26,750 nucleotides of DNA from Acinetobacter geminorum (GCF_013009345.1 NZ_JABELE010000028.1:1-26750), one strand, 5' to 3'; shown: positions 1 to 7,215, counted from the stretch's first letter. The notes: generated by a model not told the origin, from the letters alone. Program-made: numbers and translations.

Positions 1-152
1 TGTGAAGTACCTTTTGTAATTATCCTCTGAAGGATAAATGAAAATTAAGTACTTACACAAAATTTAGAACAGTCCCAGCCGTGGCTGATTTGATTGTTCA
101 CTTGGGCTTATTTGTATTAGTTCAGACTTGATCGTACATTCTTCTTGAAAAA

Positions 153-175
153 GAGAAAGTTACCCGTACTTTCTC
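153..175. repeat. Short perfect hairpin upstream of the rep remnant
   Basis: GAGAAAGT and ACTTTCTC form 8-bp perfect arms around a 7-nt loop. No T-run follows, so it is not an obvious terminator. I recognise no coding sequence in bases 1-237. This stretch may hold decayed replication-gene or origin sequence, but I see no iterons. Confidence 0.4.
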
Positions 176-237
176 GCTATTCCAGCACTTGATTTCAAAG
201 CCATCCGATGAGAAGCACTGCTTCGTAAAGCGGCTAT

Positions 238-462
238 TTGACGTGCATACAACAACCTGACCGTCATGCGTCCGGTCATTCTTTAATGGCTCAGCTCAAT
301 ATGTTTGGCAATCAGCTTTCACGACTACCTGAATTTTCAAACTTAGCAAATGGTAATGAGAGCTATGATAGCCTAGCAGCAAAAATCAAAGAAATGCTGA
401 GAGATCCAATACAACAAAAGCACTTCTTACCCCATCTAAAGAACCTAGGCTTTAAAGCTTGA
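238..462 (+). pseudogene. C-terminal remnant, probably of a RepB-type plasmid initiator
   Basis: The frame opens after a stop at 226-228 and could start at TTG 238 or ATG 286; neither has a good ribosome binding site. It encodes at most 74 residues ending in a segment of the type KIKEMLRDP...FLPHLKNLGF. I associate such an ending with Rep_3-family RepB initiators of Acinetobacter plasmids. This is memory of the family, not a search result. Support comes from order: in these plasmids repB is followed directly by the gene whose C-terminal half lies next at 484-858. An intact RepB is about 300 residues, so most of the protein is missing. An unrelated small protein is possible. Confidence 0.35.
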
Positions 463-463
463 G

Positions 464-500
464 TGTATTGAAGAATACACATATTGTATTCTTCAATACA
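464..500. repeat. Double palindrome, two TGTATT-N4-AATACA elements in an inverted repeat
   Basis: Bases 464-479 (TGTATTGAAGAATACA) and 485-500 (TGTATTCTTCAATACA) are perfect reverse complements separated by CATAT. Each 16-mer is itself a palindrome with 6-bp arms and a 4-bp centre, and the two centres are 21 bp apart, about two helical turns on the same DNA face. This suggests cooperative binding of two dimers, or alternatively a 16-bp RNA hairpin. It lies exactly between the two replication-gene remnants and overlaps the possible TTG start of the downstream frame. Confidence 0.7.
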
Positions 501-858
501 AAATCAAAATACACCTGAATACACAGATAAAACAGTTGTAGAACTCAAAAGCCAAATCGATTTTTTAAAAAAGCAGTTAGAAAAAGCCGAAGATCGTGAA
601 GCCAAGGCAAACGCTCGCATAGATACACTGCTGACCCTCATTGAAATGAAGCCTCCACAATCCAATATGACTACGTTTACCGATCAGAAACCAGACCCGG
701 ATATAGCAACATATCCTCGGTCAGAACTTGAGCCGAAAGATGACGGATTGACTACTCCGGAGCAGACAGAAAATAAGCGGATTCCAGTGCCGGAGCACGT
801 TGAACAGGAACCGGAGAAAAGGGGCTTTTGGAGCCGTTTTTTTAGACCCTATGATTAA
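484..858 (+). pseudogene. C-terminal half of a plasmid replication-associated DNA-binding protein
   Basis: The 124-residue frame opens after a TGA at 469-471 and begins with a TTG that has no ribosome binding site, so it looks 5'-truncated. Residues about 20-55 form a charged heptad-like coiled coil (VVELKSQIDFLKKQLEKAED), then come a proline- and glutamate-rich linker and a basic-aromatic tail (GFWSRFFRPYD). In Acinetobacter plasmids this coiled coil plus GFW tail forms the C-terminal half of a helix-turn-helix protein encoded just after repB. The N-terminal helix-turn-helix is absent here. Identification rests on recalled family features; a short genuine gene cannot be excluded. Confidence 0.5.
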
Positions 859-933
859 CCACGATTGTTTAACTAATATGAACAAAGTCGTGAAACATTG
901 GTCAAAGAATAGGCGTGGAACGTGAAAAATCAT

Positions 934-960
934 AAAAAAACCCACCTTGGGGAAGATGGG
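934..960 (-). terminator. Rho-independent terminator, minus orientation
   Basis: CCCACCTT and AAGATGGG pair (one C/A mismatch) around GGGG. Read on the minus strand the hairpin is followed by seven T residues (934-940). No minus-strand gene to the right clearly feeds it, so it may be left over from an earlier arrangement. Confidence 0.45.
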
Positions 961-1008
961 CTATCAACTAGAAACTACAGCATTGATTTCTAAAGATAAT
1001 TATAACGC

Positions 1009-1036
1009 ATTTCGTATAAGGTGTATTATGTTAATT
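1009..1036 (+). other. pdif site 1 (XerC/XerD recombination site, C-to-D orientation)
   Basis: XerC half ATTTCGTATAA, 6-bp spacer GGTGTA, XerD half TTATGTTAATT. This is the 11-6-11 layout of dif and pdif sites, and the halves match known Acinetobacter plasmid pdif sequences. It marks the left end of the module carrying the CMD-family gene. Spacer and halves are identical to those of the site at 5265. Confidence 0.88.
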
Positions 1037-1197
1037 TTAGAATAATTATAAAGTGTCCCACTTGGATGAGAATGGGTGTTCAAGTAAGTGTTGATTTTGC
1101 AATAAGATTAAAATTACGTTGTTTACACAAAATTTAAGAAATTTTATCTCCAATTCAACTAATATTAAATCTGTATTTAATCAAAGGTATTTTTAAA

Positions 1198-1533
1198 ATG
1201 TTCCTAGATTGGCCAGAACATACAGCACATGTCAAAAAATCATTTGGATCTTTAGGAAAAACTCACCCTAAAATGCTTCAAGCTTATTTAGCACTTAATG
1301 ATGCTGCTGCTGCCGAGGCATTAGATATCAAAACACGTGAATTAATATCTATAGCAGTGGCAATCACTACGCGTTGTGAAAGCTGTATTTCAGTGCATGC
1401 AGAAGCAGCAATGAAAGCTGGTGCAACAGAAAGCGAAGTAGCTGGTGCTTTAGCTACAGCAATTCATTTGAATGCAGGAGCTGCATATACATTTGCTTTA
1501 CGAGCTTTAGAGGCATATGAAGCACAGAAATAA
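1198..1533 (+). CDS. Carboxymuconolactone decarboxylase (CMD/AhpD)-family protein
   Basis: The 111-residue product has the AhpD-like active-site arrangement: Glu48 in TRELISIAVA, then Cys60-Glu-Ser-Cys63 and His67. In alkylhydroperoxidase AhpD this CxxC...H set performs thiol-dependent peroxide reduction; many single-domain CMD proteins of this size are uncharacterised antioxidant or decarboxylase-like enzymes. The product should be cytoplasmic and form a helical oligomer. ATG 1198 is preceded by AAAGG at 1183-1187. It is the only gene between two pdif sites and is followed by a strong terminator at 1617-1646, so it looks like a complete one-gene pdif module. The substrate is unknown. Confidence 0.88.
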   Translation: MFLDWPEHTAHVKKSFGSLGKTHPKMLQAYLALNDAAAAEALDIKTRELISIAVAITTRCESCISVHAEAAMKAGATESEVAGALATAIHLNAGAAYTFALRALEAYEAQK

Positions 1534-1616
1534 TATCTTTATTAGGTATTGAAAAAGATAATTTGACTAGAAAAACTGCTACATAATTATTTGAAAAAAT
1601 TTAATGTACAGTCTCA

Positions 1617-1646
1617 AAAATGGGAGTTCAACAAAACTCCCATTTT
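1617..1646 (+). terminator. Rho-independent terminator after the CMD gene
   Basis: AAAATGGGAGT and ACTCCCATTTT form a perfect 11-bp stem around an 8-nt loop, running into a T-tract. The A-tract on the other side would let it work in both directions. It lies inside direct repeat copy A. Confidence 0.85.
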
Positions 1647-1717
1647 TTATTATTGAGTCAGTTCTTAGTCGATGTAATGAGAATTTAATATAATAGCAAT
1701 TACATTAAATTTCTTTA

Positions 1718-1734
1718 ATTATCATAAAGATAAT
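1718..1734. promoter_or_regulatory. Palindrome ATTATC-N5-GATAAT beside pdif site 2
   Basis: This 6-bp-arm palindrome lies 12 bp upstream of pdif 2 and is conserved at 5234-5250, 14 bp upstream of pdif 3. It could bind a recombination accessory protein or a regulator. The function is not established. Confidence 0.35.
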
Positions 1735-1746
1735 GTCATTTTTAAA

Positions 1747-1774
1747 ATTTCGTATAACGTGTATTATGTTAATT
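1747..1774 (+). other. pdif site 2 (C-to-D orientation)
   Basis: XerC half ATTTCGTATAA, spacer CGTGTA, XerD half TTATGTTAATT. The halves equal those of site 1 and only the first spacer base differs. It ends direct repeat copy A and starts the fecA module. Confidence 0.88.
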
Positions 1775-1817
1775 TTAGAGAAATTTCATAATTCTGATTT
1801 TTTAGCTTAGGCCTTTA

Positions 1818-2246
1818 ATGCAAAACTCTTATTCCTCTTTAGAAGAAATTTCATCTCTTGAATCTTTTGTGATAACGAGTCATATAAGTTCATATCATCA
1901 TAAAATGATGTACGGTTTACCGAAAAATTTTAAAAAAATAGTTAAAAATGATAGTAATGAAGCCTTTAAAATTAATGCTAAGGCGTACCACTCCTCTGTT
2001 ACAGGTAAATTTTTAACTCATAGATCATCTGCATTATTTGATGACATAGTTGATCATCCAGAAAAGTTAAAAATAGACTCTCAGTTTCTTCAAACTCTTA
2101 AATCACTAAAGCTATACCCAAATGATATTTTTCCCGAATGGAATCAGCATATTGAAATATATAATATTTTACGTATCTTGCAATCTTCTTTATTATTGGC
2201 GCACTTATTACCATGTTGGTTGAAGGCACTTATTTCAAAGAAGTAA
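1818..2246 (+). CDS. Hypothetical protein, probably a gene start fused to foreign DNA
   Basis: The 142-residue frame begins 43 bp after pdif 2 at an ATG without a clear Shine-Dalgarno sequence. I do not recognise the first ~115 residues, which are soluble and charged. The last ~27 residues overlap, in another frame, DNA that reads better as the membrane-protein remnant at 2165-2371. This suggests the N-terminus of one gene was joined to the C-terminus of another and the true C-terminus here is lost. No function is assigned. Confidence 0.4.
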   Translation: MQNSYSSLEEISSLESFVITSHISSYHHKMMYGLPKNFKKIVKNDSNEAFKINAKAYHSSVTGKFLTHRSSALFDDIVDHPEKLKIDSQFLQTLKSLKLYPNDIFPEWNQHIEIYNILRILQSSLLLAHLLPCWLKALISKK

Positions 2247-2371
2247 CCTATACCAGTTTACTTGCATTGTTTATTGTTGGATTAGGCATCTGTGCACAGA
2301 AGTTTAACTGGGGAAAGCATGCTCAAGATAAATCTGATAACACTCAGGCGGACTTGACCAACAATCTGTAA
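2165..2371 (+). pseudogene. C-terminal remnant of an inner-membrane protein
   Basis: A frame opening after the TAA at 2162-2164 encodes 68 residues without a start codon. Two hydrophobic segments are visible (LAIFFIIGALITMLV and TSLLALFIVGLGIC), followed by a hydrophilic tail ending at TAA 2369. It has the look of the last two transmembrane helices and cytoplasmic tail of a transporter, perhaps an amino-acid permease, but the family cannot be named. A strong terminator follows at 2413-2450, as expected for a real gene end. Confidence 0.55.
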
Positions 2372-2412
2372 TGTAAAACTAATGTCAGATTAAGCAAAAT
2401 TCAACATACACT

Positions 2413-2450
2413 AAAACCAATGGCCTCCCAGTGAAAGCCATTGGTTTTTT
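2413..2450 (+). terminator. Rho-independent terminator after the membrane remnant
   Basis: AAAACCAATGGC pairs perfectly with GCCATTGGTTTT (12-bp stem, 12-nt loop), followed by further T residues. Confidence 0.88.
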
Positions 2451-2661
2451 AGGCTAAACTCAGCAATAAGTTCAATTTTTACTCAAATGTTAGCCACCGT
2501 TTTTATCTATCTTTCTGTATTCATATTCTAGAAAACTGTCAGCCTGTTTGATATTGCAGAACACTTTCAGAAAAGAATTTTGTATAGATTGCCGGCTCAC
2601 TTTTAAGTGCTTTCACTATTCCCTTTATTCTAATAATTTTTATATAACACTTGAATAAAAA

Positions 2662-2680
2662 GCAAACGATTATCATTTAC
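2662..2680 (+). promoter_or_regulatory. Fur box upstream of the fecA-like gene
   Basis: GCAAACGATTATCATTTAC matches the 19-bp Fur consensus at 13 positions, with an intact ATTATCATT core. It lies about 90 bp upstream of the receptor start, where Fur binding would block transcription under iron sufficiency. No exact -35/-10 pair is assigned. Confidence 0.6.
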
Positions 2681-2771
2681 AGATCTCGCTAGTCAGCTTA
2701 TCATTTCACAAACTTACAAATTCTCCGTATTTTCTTCACATTTAACCTATACATCATTTTAAGGATCTCTT

Positions 2772-4880
2772 GTGTTACTCCCTCATTTCAAAAAATCAGT
2801 CCTCACCCTCTGCTTATTTCCCTCCATACTTTATGCAGCCGATACATACCCTACTGTGACGCTTAACACGATAACTGTGCAAGCCGAAGGCAACTGGTTA
2901 GATGAAGCCAATGCACAGAAAGTACTAAATCATGCTGGAGCGCGTACAGTCATTCAGCGTGATGAGTTGATTAACCGAGGCGTAACTTCTGTCAAAGAGG
3001 CTTTACGCACTGTGCCTGGTATTCAAGCTCCTGAAAATGCAGGAACAGCAGGGAGTGATGCATCGTTAAGCATCGGTGTCCGTGGTTTAACGTCACGGTT
3101 TTCACCACGCTCACAGGTACTCGTGGACGGTGTTCCACTTTCGTTTGCCCCTTATGGTCAATCACAACTCTCCTTAGCACCCACTAGTTTAGGCAATACT
3201 GAAAGTATCGACGTGGTGCGTGGCGCGGGCTCTGTTCGCTTTGGGCCACAAAATGTAGGAGGGATTATTAACTTTAACTCGCGTACAATTCCTGAAACCT
3301 TTGCTGGAACGGTAGACCTCACTACAGAAATTGCAGAAAACGGTCATGTAAAATTTAACCCCAACTTATTTGTGGGTGGAACCTTAGACAACGGTTTAGG
3401 CTTAGCGCTGTTATATTCTGGCGTTAATGGAGAGGGTTTTCGCGATAAAAATGATGACTCTGACATCAACGATATTCGCTTAAAAGCAGCTTATGCAATA
3501 GATGAATATGCAAAAATTGAAGCCAATCTACACCGCTACGATGCAGATGTAGATATGCCTGGAGGTTTAACCCCTGCTCAATTTGCTGAAAATCCATATC
3601 AGTCCTTGCGCAATCATGATTATATGAAAGGGCATCGTACTGACGGTTCAGTTAAATACAGCTATAAAAAAGATGACAATGCCTTTGAGCTTTTGGCCTA
3701 TCACACTGACACCTTCCGTGATGCAGGAATGGAACGTAGTGGATCAAAACTGTACCAAACGGCGCCACGTAATTATAAAGTGACGGCAATCGAGCCACGG
3801 TATTCGCATGCGTACCAACTTGGGACTACTGAAAATGAAGTTTCTGTGGGCTATCGCTATCTACATGAAACTAGTGAAGAGGCGGTTAATCGTGCAAGCT
3901 ATAACACGGTCACAGGCCCTACAAATGAATATGCTTGGACCAAAGCAGACGGGAAAACAGATGCACATGCATTGTTCATCGACAACCGCACAGATGTGGG
4001 TGCATGGTCTCTGATTCCTGGTGTTCGTTTTGAGAAAATCAAAACCACCGAAAATATGTACAAATTAAATAAAGATGCATCGGTACTCAACGGAGTACAT
4101 GCTGAAAAATCCTATGATGTAGTATTACCAAGCTTTTCAGTCATGTATAAAGCCAATGATTTGTGGAATATTTTTGCAAACTACGGTAAATCTTTTGCAC
4201 CACTACAATATAGCCAAATGGCTAATACCAATGCGTCAGGTGCCTATCTGACCATGCAAGGCTTGCAACCTGAAAAAGCCAATAATTATGAAATTGGTAC
4301 ACACTATTTAGACCCATATCTATCCCTAGAATTCACCCTGTTTTATATTGATTTTTCTGATGAATTAAAACGAGATGATGCAACTCAAACTTACTCAAAT
4401 TTAGGTGCCACTGAACACAAAGGAGCCGAGTTCGGATTTAAATATAATCTCGGTGCAATCAGTGACGAACTCAGCGGTATTTCGCTATATGCCAATACCA
4501 CTTACACCAAAGCAACCGCATCTGCTGGGGAAAACAAAGGACAAGATCTCGACTTTTATTCACAATTGGTCGGCAATGCTGGAATAGACTATAAAATTGA
4601 TCAATGGACACTAAACACTAATTTCTACGGTCAATCTGGTCAAACCGCATCGGGCACCCATGATGCTACTGGACGCTATGGCAACATTCCTGGTTATGGT
4701 TTAGTGGGTATTCGGGCATCCTATGATTTTTCCAACACACAACTCAATGGTCTCAAAGTGGGCTTCGGTGTGAAGAACCTATTTGACCGTGAATACTACA
4801 CTCGTTCAGCGGATCAAGTCGGTGGAATGTATGTAGGTGCGCCACAAACGTATTATCTACAAACCTCATTTGATTTCTAG
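2772..4880 (+). CDS. fecA: TonB-dependent outer-membrane receptor, FecA-like (ferric citrate)
   Basis: The 702-residue protein starts at GTG 2772 with AAGGA six bases upstream. A signal peptide ends near LYA22, a TonB box follows at about residues 29-37 (VTLNTITVQ), then a plug domain (about 50-165) with HAGARTVIQRDEL, VRGLTSRFSPRSQVLVDG and DVVRGAGSVRFGPQNVGG, then a ~530-residue beta barrel ending in aromatic QTSFDF. Similarity to E. coli FecA is clear throughout (for example FAPYGQ-QLSLAP-SLGN and MPGGL). FecA imports diferric dicitrate into the periplasm using TonB-ExbBD energy. Unlike E. coli FecA there is no N-terminal signalling (STN) domain, and no fecIR or fecBCDE is nearby. Control is therefore probably by Fur alone. 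Citrate as substrate is inferred from similarity. Confidence 0.9.
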   Translation: MLLPHFKKSVLTLCLFPSILYAADTYPTVTLNTITVQAEGNWLDEANAQKVLNHAGARTVIQRDELINRGVTSVKEALRTVPGIQAPENAGTAGSDASLSIGVRGLTSRFSPRSQVLVDGVPLSFAPYGQSQLSLAPTSLGNTESIDVVRGAGSVRFGPQNVGGIINFNSRTIPETFAGTVDLTTEIAENGHVKFNPNLFVGGTLDNGLGLALLYSGVNGEGFRDKNDDSDINDIRLKAAYAIDEYAKIEANLHRYDADVDMPGGLTPAQFAENPYQSLRNHDYMKGHRTDGSVKYSYKKDDNAFELLAYHTDTFRDAGMERSGSKLYQTAPRNYKVTAIEPRYSHAYQLGTTENEVSVGYRYLHETSEEAVNRASYNTVTGPTNEYAWTKADGKTDAHALFIDNRTDVGAWSLIPGVRFEKIKTTENMYKLNKDASVLNGVHAEKSYDVVLPSFSVMYKANDLWNIFANYGKSFAPLQYSQMANTNASGAYLTMQGLQPEKANNYEIGTHYLDPYLSLEFTLFYIDFSDELKRDDATQTYSNLGATEHKGAEFGFKYNLGAISDELSGISLYANTTYTKATASAGENKGQDLDFYSQLVGNAGIDYKIDQWTLNTNFYGQSGQTASGTHDATGRYGNIPGYGLVGIRASYDFSNTQLNGLKVGFGVKNLFDREYYTRSADQVGGMYVGAPQTYYLQTSFDF

Positions 4881-5132
4881 ACACTCAATTCTAGAAAAGC
4901 AAATATTCAGGCAGAGACACCTCTCATTCATCTTTGCAAAAGTGATGTCCTCGCCTGAAACAACTTTCCCTTTATTTCTAGACAGCACCGAAAGCTGAAA
5001 TGGATACTCTGTCTGATAAATGTCAGCCCCTCGGCATAAGTTGCTCAGCTCAACCTACAACCTTCAAATCTAATAAAAGATACTAGAAAAAGTGCTACAT
5101 AATTATTTGAAAAAGTTTAATGTGCAGTCTCA

Positions 5133-5162
5133 AAAATGGGAGTTCAACAAAACTCCCATTTT
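5133..5162 (+). terminator. Rho-independent terminator downstream of fecA
   Basis: Same 11-bp stem as at 1617-1646 followed by a T-tract. It lies about 250 bp after the fecA stop. Confidence 0.8.
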
Positions 5163-5264
5163 TTATTATTGAGTCAGTTCTTAGCCTATGTAATGAGAAT
5201 TTAATATAATGGAGATTGTATTAAATTTCTTTAATTATCATAAAGATAATATTATTTTTTTTGA

Positions 5265-5292
5265 ATTTCGTATAAGGTGTATTATGTTAATT
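5265..5292 (+). other. pdif site 3 (C-to-D orientation)
   Basis: XerC half ATTTCGTATAA, spacer GGTGTA, XerD half TTATGTTAATT, identical to site 1 in all 28 bases. It is the third consecutive site in the same orientation, which is unusual because neighbouring pdif sites normally alternate. Confidence 0.88.
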
Positions 5293-5324
5293 TTAGGGAA
5301 ATTTAAGAATCTCTATGCAATGGT

Positions 5325-5753
5325 TTATTCAATATTCTTTGATTTCTTATCTTTTAGGTTAATCAGAAATAGCCAATAACATAAGCCAGGAAATAGAGCC
5401 ATAAAGATAGTCCATGTATCTGTATACATCTTCCACCACTCTTTCGAAATTTCTCCTGTGTGACTCCATCCAAAAAGAATAAAAAATGGAGTAGCAATAA
5501 TTATAGAGGCAATACAGATAGTTAATAAATTAAGACTGTTATAACGATTTAAAAGAATTGAGAATATGAAGCTGAAAGGTACAGTCAAAATACAATAAGC
5601 CAAGTAGACAAGACCGTGCCCTACAAGAACCACTAAAATCGAGTATAGGCTGTATTCCTGATTCATTACGATAAACAGGACTGCTGTGAAAAAAAGTAGT
5701 GGTAAAGGAGAAAGTAAGAGAGCTTTTACTATTTTTTCATTTGAGTATTTCAC
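5325..5753 (-). CDS. Hypothetical four-helix integral membrane protein
   Basis: The 142-residue product has four strongly hydrophobic segments, at roughly residues 10-30, 38-65, 75-97 and 110-130, with a basic C-terminus (LKDKKSKNIE). It should be an inner-membrane protein. I do not recognise the family. It is the only gene between pdif sites 3 and 4, so it forms its own module, and its transcription is opposite to fecA. No partner gene gives a clue to function. Confidence 0.7.
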   Translation of the reverse strand: MKYSNEKIVKALLLSPLPLLFFTAVLFIVMNQEYSLYSILVVLVGHGLVYLAYCILTVPFSFIFSILLNRYNSLNLLTICIASIIIATPFFILFGWSHTGEISKEWWKMYTDTWTIFMALFPGLCYWLFLINLKDKKSKNIE

Positions 5754-5823
5754 TAATTTAATTCTCTTATCTACTCAATAAATAATAATACTATAACGAT
5801 TTTATTGGAGGTTTTTTGATTCT

Positions 5824-5851
5824 ATTTAACATAATGGGTGTTATACGAAAT
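5824..5851 (-). other. pdif site 4 (D-to-C orientation)
   Basis: Read on the minus strand: XerC half ATTTCGTATAA, spacer CACCCA, XerD half TTATGTTAAAT. It is the left border of the higBA module and has the inverted orientation usual for neighbouring sites. Confidence 0.85.
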
Positions 5852-5914
5852 TAACAAATTGAAACATATAAAAATCAAAAACTTATGCTATAAATAATTT
5901 GCTCGACGATGTCG

Positions 5915-5946
5915 AAAAGCTGACTTGGAAACAAGTCGGCTTTTTT
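5915..5946 (+). terminator. Rho-independent terminator
   Basis: AAAGCTGACTTG pairs with CAAGTCGGCTTT around GAAA, with one U-G pair, followed by six T residues. No plus-strand gene is visible upstream within the module, so it may be a relic. Bases 5852-6353 hold only this hairpin, the one at 6257 and the higBA control region. Confidence 0.75.
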
Positions 5947-6256
5947 ATGAGCAGTTTTGATATATTTTGCCAATAAAATTGGTTAAAAAGCGATCAAATC
6001 GTAATTTCCTTCCGATTCCTTAAGGCTTCCATTTCTGAATTTATCCCCATTTCTTGCGGATAAGCTTTGGGATAATTTTTGATGATTTTTTGTACGCTTT
6101 GGCTTACAGCATTTTACGAAATTGTTTGTATCCAAGCACCAGTGAAGTCCCTATGATCGATCTATATGAACAGGATGTTCAATGACTTAAAACAAGAATA
6201 ATCAGTCAGACACCATGACCATTAGGTAGTCAGCCCTACCTATGCGCTCCACACCG

Positions 6257-6286
6257 AAAAATCCCGACATGACGTCGGGATTTTTT
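6257..6286. terminator. Bidirectional rho-independent terminator
   Basis: AAAAATCCCGAC and GTCGGGATTTTT form a perfect stem around a short loop, with an A-tract on one side and a T-tract on the other. It insulates the higBA promoter from upstream transcription. Confidence 0.8.
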
Positions 6287-6320
6287 ATTGTCATTTGAAT
6301 AATAATTCAATTAAGCATAA

Positions 6321-6342
6321 AATATAGATTGTAATCTATATT
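6321..6342. promoter_or_regulatory. higBA operator palindrome
   Basis: Two perfect 10-bp arms, AATATAGATT and AATCTATATT, flank GT. The palindrome ends 11 bp before the higB start and contains TATATT, which could be the -10 element. There is no Shine-Dalgarno sequence between it and the ATG, so a nearly leaderless transcript is possible. It fits a HigA autorepression site. Confidence 0.65.
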
Positions 6343-6353
6343 ATGGTTGTAAT

Positions 6354-6710
6354 ATGTGGACAGTCATTACAACGGATCTGTTTAACGAATGGCTTGCACA
6401 GCAAGATCAATCTACACAAGAGAAAGTACTCGCAGCGTTGGTCGTTCTACAGCAACAGGGACCAAGTTTAGGTCGTCCTTTAGTAGATACCGTCTATGAC
6501 TCCAAATTTACCAATATGAAAGACCTACGTGTTCAGCATCGAGGTAAATCACTGAGAGCCTTTTTCGCGTTTGATCCTTTACGACAAGCTATTGTGCTGT
6601 GTATCGGTGATAAAGGTGGTAAAAAGCGTTTTTATAAAGAGATGTTAGATATTGCCGATCAGCAATACGAAATTCATCTTTCAACTTTAGGAGATCAATC
6701 TAATGGCTAA
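6354..6710 (+). CDS. higB: HigB-type toxin (RelE/ParE superfamily mRNA interferase)
   Basis: The 118-residue protein has the RelE-fold pattern of the HigB/Gp49-like group: a helical N-terminus (LFNEWLAQQDQSTQEKVLAAL), LGRPLVDTVYDSKFTNMKDLRV, then RGKSLRAFFAFDPLRQAIVLCIGDKGGKKRFYKEML. Basic residues in the last segment are the usual catalytic and mRNA-binding positions. Such toxins cleave mRNA on the ribosome. It precedes its antitoxin (the higBA order) and overlaps it by 8 bp. The operator palindrome lies just upstream, and pdif sites 4 and 5 flank the operon, a common context for HigBA in Acinetobacter plasmids. Confidence 0.9.
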   Translation: MWTVITTDLFNEWLAQQDQSTQEKVLAALVVLQQQGPSLGRPLVDTVYDSKFTNMKDLRVQHRGKSLRAFFAFDPLRQAIVLCIGDKGGKKRFYKEMLDIADQQYEIHLSTLGDQSNG

Positions 6711-7005
6711 GACCCTACAAGAATTATTGGCTAATCGCTCTCCAGAGAGTCAAGCTCGTATTCAACAAATGGCGGATGAATTATTGTTGGAAACTCAGCT
6801 TCACCTTATTCGTGAAGAGTTAGAGATTTCTCAAAAAGAATTGGCTGCAACCCTTGGAATCAAACAGCCTTCATTGTCAGCAATCGAAAATCGTGGTCAT
6901 GATCTTAAAATTTCAACGATGAAAAAGTATGTCGAAGCAATGGGCGGAAAACTTCGTATTGATGTAGAGCTTCCAACAGGAAAACACATAGGATTCAATG
7001 TCTAA
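6703..7005 (+). CDS. higA: HigA-type antitoxin (XRE helix-turn-helix)
   Basis: The 100-residue protein carries an XRE/Cro helix-turn-helix at about residues 42-64 (ISQKELAATLGIKQPSLSAI), with a helical N-terminal part and a C-terminal segment ending in LRIDVELPTGKHIGFNV. It should neutralise the preceding HigB and repress the operon at the palindrome 6321-6342. It overlaps the toxin by 8 bp and the next small gene by 8 bp, indicating translational coupling of all three. Confidence 0.92.
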   Translation: MAKTLQELLANRSPESQARIQQMADELLLETQLHLIREELEISQKELAATLGIKQPSLSAIENRGHDLKISTMKKYVEAMGGKLRIDVELPTGKHIGFNV

Positions 7006-7207
7006 TAATAAACCTTTGAAAAATAGTAGTAAATTACTTGTTAACTTGGACAAGTTTATATTTTTAGTCAATGCTGCTGATAGCCTAGAGGAAATTGAAA
7101 TTATTAGAGATTTATGCTGTGACTATTTTTCACATTGTAAGAAGTCAAGCTATTACACTGATATTTTCGACAATGCTTATTGGATAAAATATTACGAAAT
7201 AACTTAA
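6998..7207 (+). CDS. Small protein overlapping higA, third gene of the TA operon
   Basis: The 69-residue frame starts at ATG 6998 inside the end of higA, exactly as higA starts inside higB, and ends 8 bp before pdif site 5. It is acidic in the middle (SLEEIEIIRDLCCDYFSHC), with aromatic residues and Cys-Cys near the centre. I do not recognise a family. The repeated 8-bp overlap and confinement within the pdif module support a real, co-translated gene, perhaps a TA accessory factor; this is inference. Confidence 0.6.
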   Translation: MSNNKPLKNSSKLLVNLDKFIFLVNAADSLEEIEIIRDLCCDYFSHCKKSSYYTDIFDNAYWIKYYEIT

Positions 7208-7215
7208 TCTTTCCA

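Larger units (their letters stand above)
1566..1787 (+). repeat. Direct repeat copy A (~220 bp), ending in a pdif site
   Basis: Nearly the same sequence recurs at 5082-5305. Both copies hold, in order, a terminator hairpin, a conserved palindrome (ATTATC-N5-GATAAT) and a pdif site. Differences are scattered base changes and small indels. The two copies bracket the fecA module in direct orientation. Confidence 0.9.
5082..5305 (+). repeat. Direct repeat copy B (~220 bp), ending in a pdif site
   Basis: Second copy of the repeat at 1566-1787, in the same orientation, with terminator, palindrome (5234-5250) and pdif in the same order. The sequence at 4881-5081, between the fecA stop and this repeat, holds no gene that I can see. 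Confidence 0.9.

Noticed and set aside
4900..4970. Terminator directly after fecA from TTCAGGC and GCCTGAA
   Set aside because: The arms are separated by a long loop and no T-run follows closely; the hairpin at 5133 is far stronger.
6180..6286. tRNA-like or small-RNA gene before the strong terminator at 6257
   Set aside because: No cloverleaf, T-loop motif or CCA end could be built; the terminator alone does not prove a transcript.
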